A stretch of DNA of 19,922 nt from JAVJUS01 sp040220455 (GCA_040220455.1 JAVJUS010000041.1:1-19922); one strand, 5' to 3'; shown: positions 6,811 through 17,066, counted from the first letter of the stretch. Program-made: numbers and translations. Notes: generated from the letters alone by a model not told the origin.

Positions 6811-9100
6811 GAATCGCGCGCCCTTCCCTTGGCCCGGCCGTCCCGGCCGCCTCTCCCAGCGGGAAGACGAGGCGGACGCGGGCACCGCCGCCCGGTCGGT
6901 CGCCCAGGACGAGTCGACCGCCGTGATCCTCCATGATCTTCTTCACGATGGCGAGACCGAGGCCGGTCCCTTTCGCCCGCGTGGTGACATAAGGCTCGGT
7001 GAGCCGATCGCGTTCCTCGACCGGCAGCCCGCGACCGTTGTCCTCGATCGTCACCGTCGCCGCCTTGTCCTCGAACACGACCGACATCGCGATCCGGCCC
7101 TGCGGCAGCGGCGCCGCCTCGCCGTCCTCCCCCTCCGCCTGGCGTCCCTCGATGGCGTCGAGCGCGTTCTGCAGCAGGTTGGTCAGGACCTGGGCCACCT
7201 GGCGGGAATCGCACGGCACCGGCGGCCGTTCCTCCGGTACCTCGAGCGCGAAGTCGATCTCCGGATAGGCCGTGCGCTGCAGCGCCACGGCCTGCTGGCA
7301 GAGCACGACCAGGTCCTCCTCCTTCATCACCGGCGAAGGCATGCGCGCGAAGGCGGAGAACTCGTCGACCATCCGCCCGATATCGCCGACCTGGCGCACG
7401 ATCGTGTCGGTGCAGATCTGGAAGGTCTCCGGATCGGTATGGATCTGCTTGGCGTAGCGCCGCTTGAGCCGCTCGGCGGAGAGCTGGATCGGCGTCAGCG
7501 GATTCTTGATCTCGTGGGCGATGCGCCGCGCCACATCGGCCCAGGCGGCCTTGCGCTGGGCGGACAGCAGCTCGGTGATGTCGTCGAAGGTCACCACGTA
7601 GCCGCGGCCGCCGGCGGCGCCGTCGCCGAGCTCCCCGACGCCCGCGTCGCCGCCGCCTTCCGCGGCGACACGGACCAGCAGCGTGCGCAACTCCGCCCCG
7701 CGCCGAACCTTGACCTGGTCCTCGACCTGCCGGCCGGGCCGGCCCGACAGCGCCTCCAGCGGGCCCGCCATCTCCGGCACCACGTCGACCAGCCGCCGGC
7801 CCGCCATCGCCGCACCCTCGAGGCCCAGCAGCTCCACGGCCGAGCGGTTGGCGAGGTCGATCCGCCCGTGTCCGTCCAGCCCCAGTACGCCGGCCGAGAC
7901 ACCTTCCAGCACCGCCTCGGTGAAGCGCCGGCGGGCGTCGATCTGGCTGTTGGCCTCGACCAGCTCGGCGCGCTGGCTCTGCAACTGGCCGGTCATGCGG
8001 TTGAAGGCGCGCGACAGGATGCCGAGCTCGTCATCGGCGTTGCCCGAGGTGACCCGCGCGGAGAGATCGCCCGCCCTGACCCGCTCGGCCGCGGTGATCA
8101 GCCCGCTGATCGGCGTGACGATCGTGTCGGCGAAGAGCATGCCGATCCACACCGCGACGAGCAGCAGCAGGAAGGCGACGACCAGGTAGATCGCGGTGAA
8201 GGTGATCTGGAGCGTCGAGGCGCGGCCCTCGAGCTGGCGGTACTCCGCCACCGCCCCCTCGACCCGTTCCATATGCGCGATGACGCGCGGCTCGATCAGC
8301 CGGCCGACGACCAGATAGCTGTCGACGAAGCGGTCGAGCTGGACGAGCGCGCGCACCCGGTCGTCGTTCGGGCCGGTGAGCTCGACCACCTCCCCGGCCC
8401 GTGCCTGCGCCAGCGCTTCGTCGGAGATCGGCTCGAACTGAAGCAGGAAGGTCAAGCCCGACCGCGCCAGCATCTGGCCGGTTCCGTCGATGACCATGGC
8501 CTCGGTCAGGTCGCGCAGCAGCGCCTGCGTCGAGACGTACTGGTTGAAGTACTGCTCGTCGGCCATCAGGCGCGGGGCTTCCCGGTTAAGGTCGTTGGCC
8601 ATGGCGAGCGCGTCGGCGCGCAGGACCTGCCGGTGTTCCTGGAGATAGGCCTGGGCGACCGAGACGGATTCGTTGACGGCCGTGCTGACCCGCTCGGAGA
8701 ACCAGGACTGGACCCCGAAGTAGAAGAAGAACGCCGAAAAGCCGGCGACGATGATCGCCGGCGTCACGGCAAGCGCGCTCAGCAGCACGACGAGGCGGAC
8801 ATGCAGGCGCGAGCCCGCGCGCCCGCGCCGCCGCTCGACCCAGATCCCGACCAGCCGCCGCGCGATCAGCCCGGCCAGCAGCAGCAGGATCACCAGATCG
8901 ATGTTGAGCAGAAGATAGACCGTGTCCGGGTCGTGACCCAGCGGCGGGCTTTCGGTCAACGCGCCATAGGTCGCGAGCCCGGCCACGACCGCCGCCACGG
9001 TCAGCGCCAGGGCGAGCTTGTTCGCCAGGCCGGCGCGCGCCGCCCAGAGCGACAGCCGACGCAGCAGCAGAGTCGGCGACTCGCTTGTCCGGATCGTCAT
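6800..9100 (-). CDS. ntrY: Sensor histidine kinase NtrY, membrane bound
   Basis: NtrY is the transmembrane kinase that phosphorylates NtrX and can cross-talk with NtrC; it is linked to nitrogen and, in some species, redox signalling. The 766-residue protein has hydrophobic segments at about 28-47, 61-80, 102-128 and 299-323, so the main extracytoplasmic sensor region lies between the last two. HAMP follows (about 320-373), then a PAS domain (about 390-510) holding a Gly/Ala-rich insertion near 480-500. The kinase core has the H-box IAHEIKNPL (His529), N-box NLLQNALDA (642-650), G1 DNGRG (687-691) and G2 GTGLGL (711-716). The ATG at 9098-9100 has no strong ribosome binding site. The 150-bp gap to ntrC (9101-9250) is very GC-rich and shows no gene. 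Confidence 0.96.
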   Translation of the reverse strand: MTIRTSESPTLLLRRLSLWAARAGLANKLALALTVAAVVAGLATYGALTESPPLGHDPDTVYLLLNIDLVILLLLAGLIARRLVGIWVERRRGRAGSRLHVRLVVLLSALAVTPAIIVAGFSAFFFYFGVQSWFSERVSTAVNESVSVAQAYLQEHRQVLRADALAMANDLNREAPRLMADEQYFNQYVSTQALLRDLTEAMVIDGTGQMLARSGLTFLLQFEPISDEALAQARAGEVVELTGPNDDRVRALVQLDRFVDSYLVVGRLIEPRVIAHMERVEGAVAEYRQLEGRASTLQITFTAIYLVVAFLLLLVAVWIGMLFADTIVTPISGLITAAERVRAGDLSARVTSGNADDELGILSRAFNRMTGQLQSQRAELVEANSQIDARRRFTEAVLEGVSAGVLGLDGHGRIDLANRSAVELLGLEGAAMAGRRLVDVVPEMAGPLEALSGRPGRQVEDQVKVRRGAELRTLLVRVAAEGGGDAGVGELGDGAAGGRGYVVTFDDITELLSAQRKAAWADVARRIAHEIKNPLTPIQLSAERLKRRYAKQIHTDPETFQICTDTIVRQVGDIGRMVDEFSAFARMPSPVMKEEDLVVLCQQAVALQRTAYPEIDFALEVPEERPPVPCDSRQVAQVLTNLLQNALDAIEGRQAEGEDGEAAPLPQGRIAMSVVFEDKAATVTIEDNGRGLPVEERDRLTEPYVTTRAKGTGLGLAIVKKIMEDHGGRLVLGDRPGGGARVRLVFPLGEAAGTAGPREGRAIHGA

Positions 9101-9250
9101 GACAGCTCGATTCCAGGCCGCCCCGGGCTCGTTCGCACATCGGGCCGGGCCGCCCGCGTCATGGGGACGGCGGTCTCCCCGGTCGGGTCCGGCCCGCCGC
9201 GGCCCGACGCGTCGCGCCGACGGCTCCGCCGGGCCCCCGACCGCGCGGGC

Positions 9251-10698
<1,448 letters not shown>

Positions 10699-10699
<1 letters not shown>

Positions 10700-11829
10700 C
10701 ACGCCGGCTCCCGCCCGTCGGTGGCCGCGCCGGTGTCGATCGGCAGCGACACCTTGAAGGCGGTGCGCCGCGGCTCGGAATCGAAGCCGATGAAGCCGCC
10801 GTGGTCGTCGACGATCTTGGCGACCAGGGCCAGGCCGAGCCCGGTGCCGTTGGTCTTCGTGGTCACGAAGGGATCGAACATGTGGCCGTGCAGATCCTCG
10901 GGTATGCCGTCGCCGTTGTCCTGGACAGAGACCATGAGCGGCAGGTGGACGCGCCGCCCGGTGCCCGGCACGGCGACGCTGACGCCGCGCTGGTAGGCGG
11001 TGGTCAGCACGATCTCCCCGGTGTCCGCGGGCACCGCCTCGGCGGCGTTCTTGACCAGGTTCATGAACACCTGGATGAGCTGGTCGTGATTGCCGTAGAC
11101 CGGCGGCAGCGACGGGTCGTAGCGCTCGACGAAGCGGACATGCTTGGCGAAGCCGTTCTGGGCGACCTTGCGCACCCGCTCCAGCACAGTGTGAATATTG
11201 ACCGGCCCGCGCGTCGCCTGGCGGTCGGAGAAGACGTCCATCCGGTTGACCAGGTCGACGATCCGGTCGGATTCGTCGCAGATCAGCCGGGTCAGCGGGC
11301 GGTCCTCGTCGCTCGCCGTCTGCTCCAGGAGCTGCGCGGCGCCGCGGATGCCGGACAGCGGGTTCTTCACCTCGTGGGCCAGCATCGCCGCCATGGCGCT
11401 GACCGAGCGCGCCGCGTTGCGGTGGGAGAGCTGGTTGTCGATGCGCCGGGCGATCGACTGCTCGTGCAGCGTCATCACCGCCATGTCCGGCGGATCGCCG
11501 AGCGGGCCGACCGTCACCGTGACCACGTGGCGCCCGATGCGCGGCGTCTCGAGCGTGACGCCATAGTCCGACATCACCGCACCCTGCGCGATCACCTGAT
11601 CGATCAGGAAAAACAAAGGGCTGTCGGCCGGGATGATGTCGTCGAGCGAATGGCCGACCAGCGCGCTCTCGCCGGTGTCGAAGAACTGCTGGGCTTCCAG
11701 GTTGACGAAGCGGATCGACCGGTCGGAATCGAGCACCAGCACCGGCACCGGCAGGCTGCCCAGCACCTGGCCCGGGTCGATCTTCCCGATGCCGCCGGGC
11801 CGGGCGCGCAGGGGAGTCACCTTGGCCAT
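10699..11829 (-). CDS. ntrB: Nitrogen sensor kinase/phosphatase NtrB
   Basis: NtrB is a soluble cytoplasmic kinase and phosphatase that controls NtrC in response to PII (GlnB). The 376-residue protein has an N-terminal PAS domain (about residues 18-125), the H-box MLAHEVKNPLSGIRGAAQLL (His152), N-box MNLVKNAAEA (256-265), G1 DNGDG (304-308) and G2 GTGLGL (328-333). No membrane segment is visible, as expected. The ATG at 11827-11829 begins one base after the dusB stop, with a GAGG ribosome binding site in the dusB tail. A start 24 codons upstream would overlap dusB with an Arg/Pro-rich segment and is rejected. It is coupled to ntrC by a stop/start overlap. Confidence 0.97.
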
Positions 11830-11830
11830 G

Positions 11831-12937
11831 TCAGGCGGCCTCACGCACCGGAGCCGCCTGGGCGTCGGACGCGGCGGCCGCACCTTCGTCGAAGGCGACA
11901 TCGATCAACGCGCGCACGGCCGCCGGATCCTCCTCGGCGTTGACCGCGTCGCGGAACCGGGCGGCGTCGCGCAGGCCACGGGCGTACCAGGCCAGGTGCT
12001 TGCGCGCGATGCGCACGCCGCGCCGGATGCCGTAGTGGCTCAACAGCGCCTCGTAATGCACCAAGACGACACGCTTTTTTTCCGTGACCGACGGCTCCGG
12101 CCGACGCTCGCCGGTGGCCAGGTAGTGCGCCATGTCGGCGACGAGCCACGGCCGGCCCTGAAGCGCGCGGCCGATCATGATCCCGTCGGCGCCGCTCTCC
12201 GCCAGGCAGCGATCGGCGGCCTCGTAGTCCTCGATGTCGCCGTTGGCGATCACCGGGATCGAGACCGCCTCCTTGACCCGACGGATGAACCGCCAGTCCG
12301 CCCGGCCGGTATAGAGCTGGCAGCGCGTGCGGCCGTGGACCGTCACCAGCCGCACCCCCGCCGCCTCGGCGATCCGGGCGAAGCGCGGGGAGTTCCGGTC
12401 CGCGTCGTCCCAGCCGGTGCGCATCTTCACCGTCACGGGCACGTCGACCGCGCCGACGACGGCCTCCATTATCCGGGCGGAGAGAGCCTCCTCCCGCATC
12501 AGGGCGGAGCCGGCGAGCTTGTTGACCACCTTCTTGGCCGGGCAGCCGAAATTGATGTCGACGAGGCTCGCCCCCCGGTCGGCGGCGAGCTTCGCCGCCT
12601 CGGCCATCACCGCGGGGTCGTGGCCGGCGAGCTGGACCGAGACGGGCGCCGGGTCGACCGGCTCCGGACCGCCACCGCGGCCGGTGCGCTCGGCGTGCAG
12701 CATCTCCCGGCTGGCCGTCATCTCCGAGACGACGAGCCGGGTCCCGAACCGGCGCATCAGGTCGCGGAACGGCCGATCCGTGATCCCCGACATGGGCGCC
12801 GGAATGACCGCCGGCGCGAGGCGGAGATCGCCGATCGTCACGCCGCCGGACCCACGGGCCGCGATCCCCTGGCCACCGGCCCCGCGACCGGCACCCCCGC
12901 CGGCCTGCAGCCCTTCGCCCCTCACCCGATTGCCCAT
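11831..12937 (-). CDS. dusB: tRNA-dihydrouridine synthase DusB (NifR3 family)
   Basis: DusB is a flavoenzyme that reduces specific uridines in the tRNA D-loop to dihydrouridine using NADPH. The 368-residue protein shows the FMN TIM-barrel start LAPAVIPAPMSGITDRPFR (40-58), the catalytic cysteine in INFGCPAKKVVNKLAGSALM (Cys132), VKMRTGWDD, the VHGRTR motif, VIANGDI and GADGIMIGRALQGRPW. Start choice is uncertain. The ATG at 12935-12937 gives a Gly-rich 30-residue leader, while a GTG at 12839-12841 would begin at VTIGDLRL, close to typical family N-termini. Neither has a strong ribosome binding site. The C-terminal tail is Ala-rich. It heads the ntrBC operon, the nifR3-ntrB-ntrC arrangement known in Rhizobium, Rhodobacter and Azospirillum. 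Confidence 0.95.
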   Translation of the reverse strand: MGNRVRGEGLQAGGGAGRGAGGQGIAARGSGGVTIGDLRLAPAVIPAPMSGITDRPFRDLMRRFGTRLVVSEMTASREMLHAERTGRGGGPEPVDPAPVSVQLAGHDPAVMAEAAKLAADRGASLVDINFGCPAKKVVNKLAGSALMREEALSARIMEAVVGAVDVPVTVKMRTGWDDADRNSPRFARIAEAAGVRLVTVHGRTRCQLYTGRADWRFIRRVKEAVSIPVIANGDIEDYEAADRCLAESGADGIMIGRALQGRPWLVADMAHYLATGERRPEPSVTEKKRVVLVHYEALLSHYGIRRGVRIARKHLAWYARGLRDAARFRDAVNAEEDPAAVRALIDVAFDEGAAAASDAQAAPVREAA

Positions 12938-12974
12938 CAGATAGGCACTTTCGCTCTTTGCCAAAAACTTGGGC

Positions 12975-13002
12975 ACGCTACCGTGTCGCAACGGATTTTC
13001 AA
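12975..13002 (-). promoter_or_regulatory. Candidate dusB-ntrBC promoter
   Basis: The minus strand reads TTGAAA (12997-13002), a 16-bp spacer, then TAGCGT (12975-12980), a moderate sigma-70 match. The start would fall about 30 nt before the dusB ATG at 12937, which fits that start choice. It lies in the 211-bp divergent region 12938-13148, where no gene is seen. Confidence 0.35.
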
Positions 13003-13049
13003 GGAAAAAAGCATCGCCCCGTGGGCGGGTTGGTCCGCGCCGTGAGCGC

Positions 13050-13078
13050 TTGGCGTCGGGGCGGCGACCGGCTAGGGT
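13050..13078 (+). promoter_or_regulatory. Candidate ispDF-pgpA-pncC promoter
   Basis: The plus strand reads TTGGCG (13050-13055), a 17-bp spacer, then TAGGGT (13073-13078). This is a weak-to-moderate sigma-70 match in the divergent intergenic region, and would give a leader of about 64 nt before the ispDF start. Confidence 0.28.
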
Positions 13079-13148
13079 CGCGCTCTTCGTTGCCGCGCCC
13101 CCGGCCTTGCCAACCACCTCGCCCCGGCCCGCCCGCCTCCGGAACGTC

Positions 13149-14336
13149 ATGCCCGATTGCGTCGCCCTGATCGTCGCCGCCGGACGCGGTGTCCGCTTCG
13201 GCGGGGATGTCCCCAAGCAGTACCGCGACCTCGCCGGCGTGCCGATCCTGCGCCGGACCGTGACCGCCTTCCTGGACCATCCGGCAGTCGATGGCGTTCG
13301 GGTCGTGATCGATCCGGCCGATCGCGCGTTCTACGACGCCGCGGTGGCGGGGCTGGCCGGCCTGATGCCGCCCGTCGCGGGGGGCGCGGACCGGCAGGAT
13401 TCGGTGCGCCTCGGCCTCGAATCGCTGGGTGGGGACCCGCCGGCGACGGTGCTGATCCAGGATGCCGCCCGGCCGCTCGTCGACGCGGGAACTATCGCCG
13501 CCGTGCGTGCGGCGCTCGACGCCGGGCCGGGTGCCATCGCCGCCGTGCCGGTCAGCGACACGCTCAAGCGTGGCGACGATGACGGCCGGATCACCAGCAC
13601 GATCGATCGCACGGCCCTGTGGCGGGCGCAGACGCCCCAGGGCTTCCGGTTCGCCGAGATCCTGGCCGCCCATCGCGCGGCGGCGGGCGCCGCGCTGACC
13701 GACGACGCCGCCGTCGCCGAGCGGGCCGGCCTGGCCGTCGCGCTCGTCCCCTCCCGCGAGGAGAACCTGAAGGTGACGACGGAGGCGGATCTGGCGCGCG
13801 CGAGCGCCTTGCTCGCCGCGGCGCCGACCGCCCCCGGCCCGGCGCCGCCCGCGCCCGAGTTCCGGACCGGCAACGGCTTCGACGTGCATCGCTTCGCGCC
13901 CGGCGACGACGTGACCCTGTGCGGCATCCGGATCCCGCACGACCGGACCCTGGCCGGGCATTCGGACGCGGATGTCGGGCTCCACGCCCTGACCGACGCG
14001 CTGCTGGGCACGATCGCCGCCGGGGATATCGGCGATCACTTTCCGCCCAGCGATCCCCGCTGGCGCGGCGCGGATTCCGCGACGTTCCTGGTCCACGCCG
14101 CCGATCTGGTGGCCCGGGCCGGCGGGCGGGTCGTCCATGTCGATGTCACGCTGATGGCCGAGCGGCCGAAGATCGGCCCGCACCGCGACGCCATGATGGC
14201 GCGGGTCGCCGGGCTGCTCGGCCTCGCGGAGGGCCGGGTTTCCGTCAAGGCCACGACGACGGAGCGCCTGGGCTTCGTCGGCCGGCGCGAGGGGATCGCC
14301 GCGAGCGCCACCGCGACGATCGCGATCGCGCCGTGA
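13149..14336 (+). CDS. ispDF: Bifunctional IspD/IspF (MEP pathway)
   Basis: This fused enzyme catalyses two steps of the MEP isoprenoid pathway: CTP-dependent formation of CDP-methylerythritol (IspD), and its cyclisation after phosphorylation to MEcPP (IspF). Residues 1 to about 226 are IspD, with the nucleotide-binding AAGRGVRFGGDVPKQY (10-25), IQDAARPLV (103-111), the RAQTPQGF motif (159-166) and TTEADLA. A Pro/Ala linker (about 224-238) leads to IspF, with GNGFDVHRF (241-249; metal ligands Asp245 and His247), GHSDADVGLHA (270-280, His279), DIGDHFPPSD (293-302) and TTTERLGFVGRREGIA near the C-terminus. The ATG at 13149-13151 was chosen because upstream in-frame codons lack IspD similarity and cross the intergenic region. 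The fusion is common in alphaproteobacteria. It overlaps pgpA by 4 bp. Confidence 0.97.
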   Translation: MPDCVALIVAAGRGVRFGGDVPKQYRDLAGVPILRRTVTAFLDHPAVDGVRVVIDPADRAFYDAAVAGLAGLMPPVAGGADRQDSVRLGLESLGGDPPATVLIQDAARPLVDAGTIAAVRAALDAGPGAIAAVPVSDTLKRGDDDGRITSTIDRTALWRAQTPQGFRFAEILAAHRAAAGAALTDDAAVAERAGLAVALVPSREENLKVTTEADLARASALLAAAPTAPGPAPPAPEFRTGNGFDVHRFAPGDDVTLCGIRIPHDRTLAGHSDADVGLHALTDALLGTIAAGDIGDHFPPSDPRWRGADSATFLVHAADLVARAGGRVVHVDVTLMAERPKIGPHRDAMMARVAGLLGLAEGRVSVKATTTERLGFVGRREGIAASATATIAIAP

Positions 14337-14845
14337 GCGGCCTGCTGCTGCCCGTCCCCGGCGGTCTCGGCGCCCGGCACCCGGCGGTCCTCGTCGCCAC
14401 CGGGCTGGGCGTCGGCCGCCTGCCGCCGGCGCCCGGCACATGGGCCTCGCTCGCCGCCTTCGCTCCCGGCGCGGCGTTGATCGCCCTCGGCGGCACGGCG
14501 GCATTGATCGCCGGCATCGTGATCGCCACGGCGTTCGCCTTCTGGGCCGTCGCGATCATCGACCGGGCCGGCGACAAGGACCCGCGCACGGTCGTGATCG
14601 ACGAGGTGGTGGGCCAGTGGCTGGCGCTGCTGCCCGTGGCGGGGATGCCGATCCTTTGGCCGATCGCCTTCGTCGCCTTTCGGGTATTCGACGTGGCCAA
14701 GCCTTGGCCCATATCCTGGGCGGATCGCCGCCTGCCGGGCGCGCTCGGCGTCATGGCGGATGACGTCCTCGCCGGCGTCGCGGCGGCGGCGATCACGACG
14801 CTCGTTGCACTCTTTATCGGAGGGACCCCTTGGCCGACGACGTGA
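14333..14845 (+). CDS. pgpA: Phosphatidylglycerophosphatase A
   Basis: PgpA dephosphorylates phosphatidylglycerol phosphate to phosphatidylglycerol at the inner membrane. Of its 170 residues the diagnostic motifs are all visible: GVGRLPPAPGTWASL (26-40), KDPRTVVIDEVVGQW (82-96), FRVFDVAKPWPI (116-127) and GALGVMADDVLAG (136-148), with hydrophobic stretches at about 42-76, 96-118 and 147-163. The start is a GTG that overlaps the ispDF stop as GTGA (14333-14336), with no separate ribosome binding site, which implies translational coupling. The 3' end overlaps the next gene by 16 bp. The open frame extends far upstream inside ispDF, but that part is only a shadow of ispDF. Confidence 0.93.
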   Translation: MSGLLLPVPGGLGARHPAVLVATGLGVGRLPPAPGTWASLAAFAPGAALIALGGTAALIAGIVIATAFAFWAVAIIDRAGDKDPRTVVIDEVVGQWLALLPVAGMPILWPIAFVAFRVFDVAKPWPISWADRRLPGALGVMADDVLAGVAAAAITTLVALFIGGTPWPTT

Positions 14846-15348
14846 CGCTGCTGCCCGCCGACCTGGTCGGGCAGGCCGCCGAAGTCCTGGAGATGTGCCG
14901 CGACGGCGGGCTCACCATCGTGACGGCGGAGAGCTGCACCGGTGGGCTCGTCGTTGGCTGCCTGACGGAGGTCGCGGGATCATCGGACGTGGTGGACCGC
15001 GGCCTCGTCGCCTATTCGAACGAGGCGAAGACGGCGCTCCTGGGCGTGTCGGAAGCCCTCCTCGAGGAGCACGGCGCGGTATCGGAAGCGGTGGCCGAGG
15101 CCATGGCTCGCGGCGCGCTGGCCGCCGCGCCGGACGCCGATCTGGCCGTCGCGGTCACCGGCATCGCCGGACCCGGCGGCGGGACCGAGGACAAGCCGGT
15201 CGGCACGGTCTGGTTCGGGATCGCGCGTCGGGAGGGCGATGCCGCCGCGGTGCACCAGCACTTCGACGGCGATCGGGCCGAGGTCCGCCGGCGGTCGGTG
15301 GAAACAGCCCTCGCCCTGTTGCTGGCCGCCGCGCGCGCCAGCCCCTGA
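14830..15348 (+). CDS. pncC: Nicotinamide-nucleotide amidohydrolase (CinA C-terminal family)
   Basis: This is a stand-alone CinA C-terminal domain protein of 172 residues, the PncC type that deamidates NMN to nicotinate mononucleotide in NAD recycling. Motifs seen are TAESCTGGL (32-40, with the active-site Ser in ESC), GLVAYSNEAKTALLGV, and the highly characteristic VTGIAGPGGGTEDKPVGTV. The N-terminal molybdopterin-binding domain of long CinA proteins is absent, so this is the short form. The start is a TTG at 14830-14832, supported by a GGAGGG ribosome binding site six bases upstream and by reading MADDVTLLP. It overlaps pgpA by 16 bp. It is the last gene of the plus-strand operon and converges on the COQ10/RatA gene across 52 bp with no clear terminator. 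Confidence 0.92.
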   Translation: MADDVTLLPADLVGQAAEVLEMCRDGGLTIVTAESCTGGLVVGCLTEVAGSSDVVDRGLVAYSNEAKTALLGVSEALLEEHGAVSEAVAEAMARGALAAAPDADLAVAVTGIAGPGGGTEDKPVGTVWFGIARREGDAAAVHQHFDGDRAEVRRRSVETALALLLAAARASP

Positions 15349-15400
15349 CGCTCTCGCGCCGCGGATCGTTCCAGCGCCCGGGCGACGCCCCGGCGAGTGC

Positions 15401-15883
15401 TCAGAGCGAGCCGCGCGCGGAGGCCGAGGCCGTGTCGGATGTCGGGTTGTCCACGTCGCCGTAGAGGTCGCGCGCCCGGGCCTCGAACGCGGCCACCATG
15501 CGCCGGAAGGCCTCGTTGAACAGGGTGCCGATCAGCTTCTGCAGCATCTTCGAGCGGAACTCGAAATCGACGTAGAAGTCGATCAGGCAGCCATCCGGAT
15601 GCGGGTGGAAGACCCAGTGATTGTTCAGGTGGCGCAGCGGCCCCTCGATATAGGAGACGTCGATCCGCTCCTTCGGGGTCAGAGTCACCCGGCTGGTGAA
15701 CCGTTCGCGGACCATGCGGAAGCCGATGACGAGATCGGCCACCACGATATTGCCCTCCCGCTTGCGGATCCGCGCCGCCAGGCACCAGGGAAGGAACTCC
15801 GGATACCGCTCGATATCCGCCACCAGCTCGTAGAGCTGTTCGGGAGAATACGGCAGGACCCGCTGCTCGGCATGCGTAGGCAT
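15401..15883 (-). CDS. COQ10/RatA-family START-domain protein
   Basis: This is a 160-residue member of the polyketide-cyclase/START superfamily to which yeast Coq10 (a ubiquinone-binding protein needed for respiration) and E. coli RatA belong. Visible are the family N-terminus VLPYSPEQLYELVADIERYP, EFLPWCLAARI, the central YIEGPLRHLNNHWVF strand pair and the C-terminal helix LFNEAFRRMVAAFEARA (121-137). The start ATG at 15881-15883 gives MPTHAEQRVLPYSP. The ORF can be extended 24 codons into lipA, but that extension is not family-like. There is no strong ribosome binding site. It follows lipA by 49 bp, a recurring alphaproteobacterial order. A respiratory quinone role is more plausible here than a toxin role; that is inference from family and context. 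Confidence 0.88.
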   Translation of the reverse strand: MPTHAEQRVLPYSPEQLYELVADIERYPEFLPWCLAARIRKREGNIVVADLVIGFRMVRERFTSRVTLTPKERIDVSYIEGPLRHLNNHWVFHPHPDGCLIDFYVDFEFRSKMLQKLIGTLFNEAFRRMVAAFEARARDLYGDVDNPTSDTASASARGSL

Positions 15884-15932
15884 TGGACGCACATGGGATT
15901 TGTGTAAGGCGGGGTCGACCCCCGCGGACCGA

Positions 15933-16949
15933 CTATTCCGCCGCGCCGGCAGCACCGGCCCGATCGGCCGCGCCCGATCCGGCGAGCTCGACCAGGTTCA
16001 TGGTGTCGAGTCCGGCGAGCCTCGCCTCCCGCGCCGCGCGCAGCTTCTCGAAATCCGCGTCGGCGTGATAGCTCGACCGGGTCAGCGGCGTCGCGGAGAT
16101 CAACAGGAAGCCCTTGCCCCGCCCGACCTTCTCGTAGACCCCGAACTCCTCCGGCGGGACGAAGCGGTCGACGGCGGCATGCTTGATCGTCGGCTGCAGG
16201 TACTGGCCGATGGTCATGAAGTCCACGTCGGCGGCGCGCAGGTCGTCCATGACCTGGTAGATCTCCTCCGCCGTCTCGCCGAGGCCGACCATGATGCCGG
16301 ACTTGGTGAAAATCGACGGGTCGAGCTCCTTGACCCGGTGCAACAGGTGAAGCGAGGTGAAGTAGCGCGAGCCCGGCCGGATCGACGGATAGAGCCGCGG
16401 CACGGTCTCCAGGTTGTGGTTGAAGACGTCGGGCCGCGCCTCGACCACCCGCTCGATGGCACCGGGCTTGTTCTTGAAGTCCGGCGTCAGGATCTCGATT
16501 GTCGTCCCTGGCGAGGAGGCGCGGATCGCCGCGATGGTGCGCGCGAAATGCTCCGCGCCGCCGTCGGGCAGGTCGTCGCGGTCGACCGAGGTGATGACGA
16601 TGTGGTTGAGGCCGAGTTCGCCGCACGCCTCGGCCACGTGGTCGGGCTCGTGCGGGTCCAGCTGGTCCGGCCGGCCGGTCGAGACGTTGCAGAAGGCGCA
16701 GGCCCGGGTGCAGACCTCGCCAAGGATCATCACCGTGGCGTGGCCCTTGGACCAGCACTCGCCGATATTCGGGCAGGCCGCTTCCTCGCACACCGTGGCG
16801 AGCTGCAGGCGCCGCATCAGCTTGCGCGTCTCGTGATACTCCGACGAGGTCGGCGCCTTGACCCGGATCCAGGAGGGCTTTCGCGCGATCGGATTGTCCG
16901 CGCGATGGGCTTTCTCGGGATGGCGGATCCGGTCATCGGCACGGGACAT
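15933..16949 (-). CDS. lipA: Lipoyl synthase (radical SAM)
   Basis: LipA inserts two sulfur atoms into octanoyl groups on E2 and GcvH proteins. The 338-residue protein has the auxiliary [4Fe-4S] cluster motif CEEAACPNIGEC (Cys54, Cys59, Cys65) and the radical-SAM motif CTRACAFC (Cys80, Cys84, Cys87), then VITSVDRDDLPDGGAEHF, ILTPDF, VFNHNLETVPRLYP, KSGIMVGLGET and the C-terminal SSYHADADF. The start ATG at 16947-16949 (MSRADDRIRHPEK) has AAGGAAG about 7 nt upstream. It lies downstream of pdhC and lpdA, so the enzyme is encoded beside its E2 substrate (Lys43 of the pdhC product). The C-terminus is an Ala/Gly-rich tail of about 15 residues. Confidence 0.97.
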   Translation of the reverse strand: MSRADDRIRHPEKAHRADNPIARKPSWIRVKAPTSSEYHETRKLMRRLQLATVCEEAACPNIGECWSKGHATVMILGEVCTRACAFCNVSTGRPDQLDPHEPDHVAEACGELGLNHIVITSVDRDDLPDGGAEHFARTIAAIRASSPGTTIEILTPDFKNKPGAIERVVEARPDVFNHNLETVPRLYPSIRPGSRYFTSLHLLHRVKELDPSIFTKSGIMVGLGETAEEIYQVMDDLRAADVDFMTIGQYLQPTIKHAAVDRFVPPEEFGVYEKVGRGKGFLLISATPLTRSSYHADADFEKLRAAREARLAGLDTMNLVELAGSGAADRAGAAGAAE

Positions 16950-17066
16950 CACGGAACTTCCTTCATGGTCTGCGGTCCGGCGGGCGCGGCGCGGACGCTG
17001 GCACCGCCGATCCGACACGCCGAGCGGACCCACCATCGAACGGGGTCCCGGCGCGCGGCGCGATCG

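Noticed and set aside
12938..13148. A sigma-54 (-24/-12) promoter upstream of dusB-ntrBC.
   Set aside because: I looked for GG-N10-GC spacing with the usual flanks on both strands; the nearest candidate, around 12971-12990, has the wrong spacing.
15349..15400. A bidirectional terminator between the convergent pncC and COQ10/RatA genes.
   Set aside because: There is a 10-bp palindrome (15375-15384) but no loop and no T-run on either strand, so no Rho-independent terminator can be supported.
15401..15883. Reading the COQ10/RatA gene as one half of a toxin-antitoxin system.
   Set aside because: No partner antitoxin gene is adjacent, and the location after lipA fits the conserved COQ10-like housekeeping gene; the toxin name derives from E. 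coli RatA annotation.
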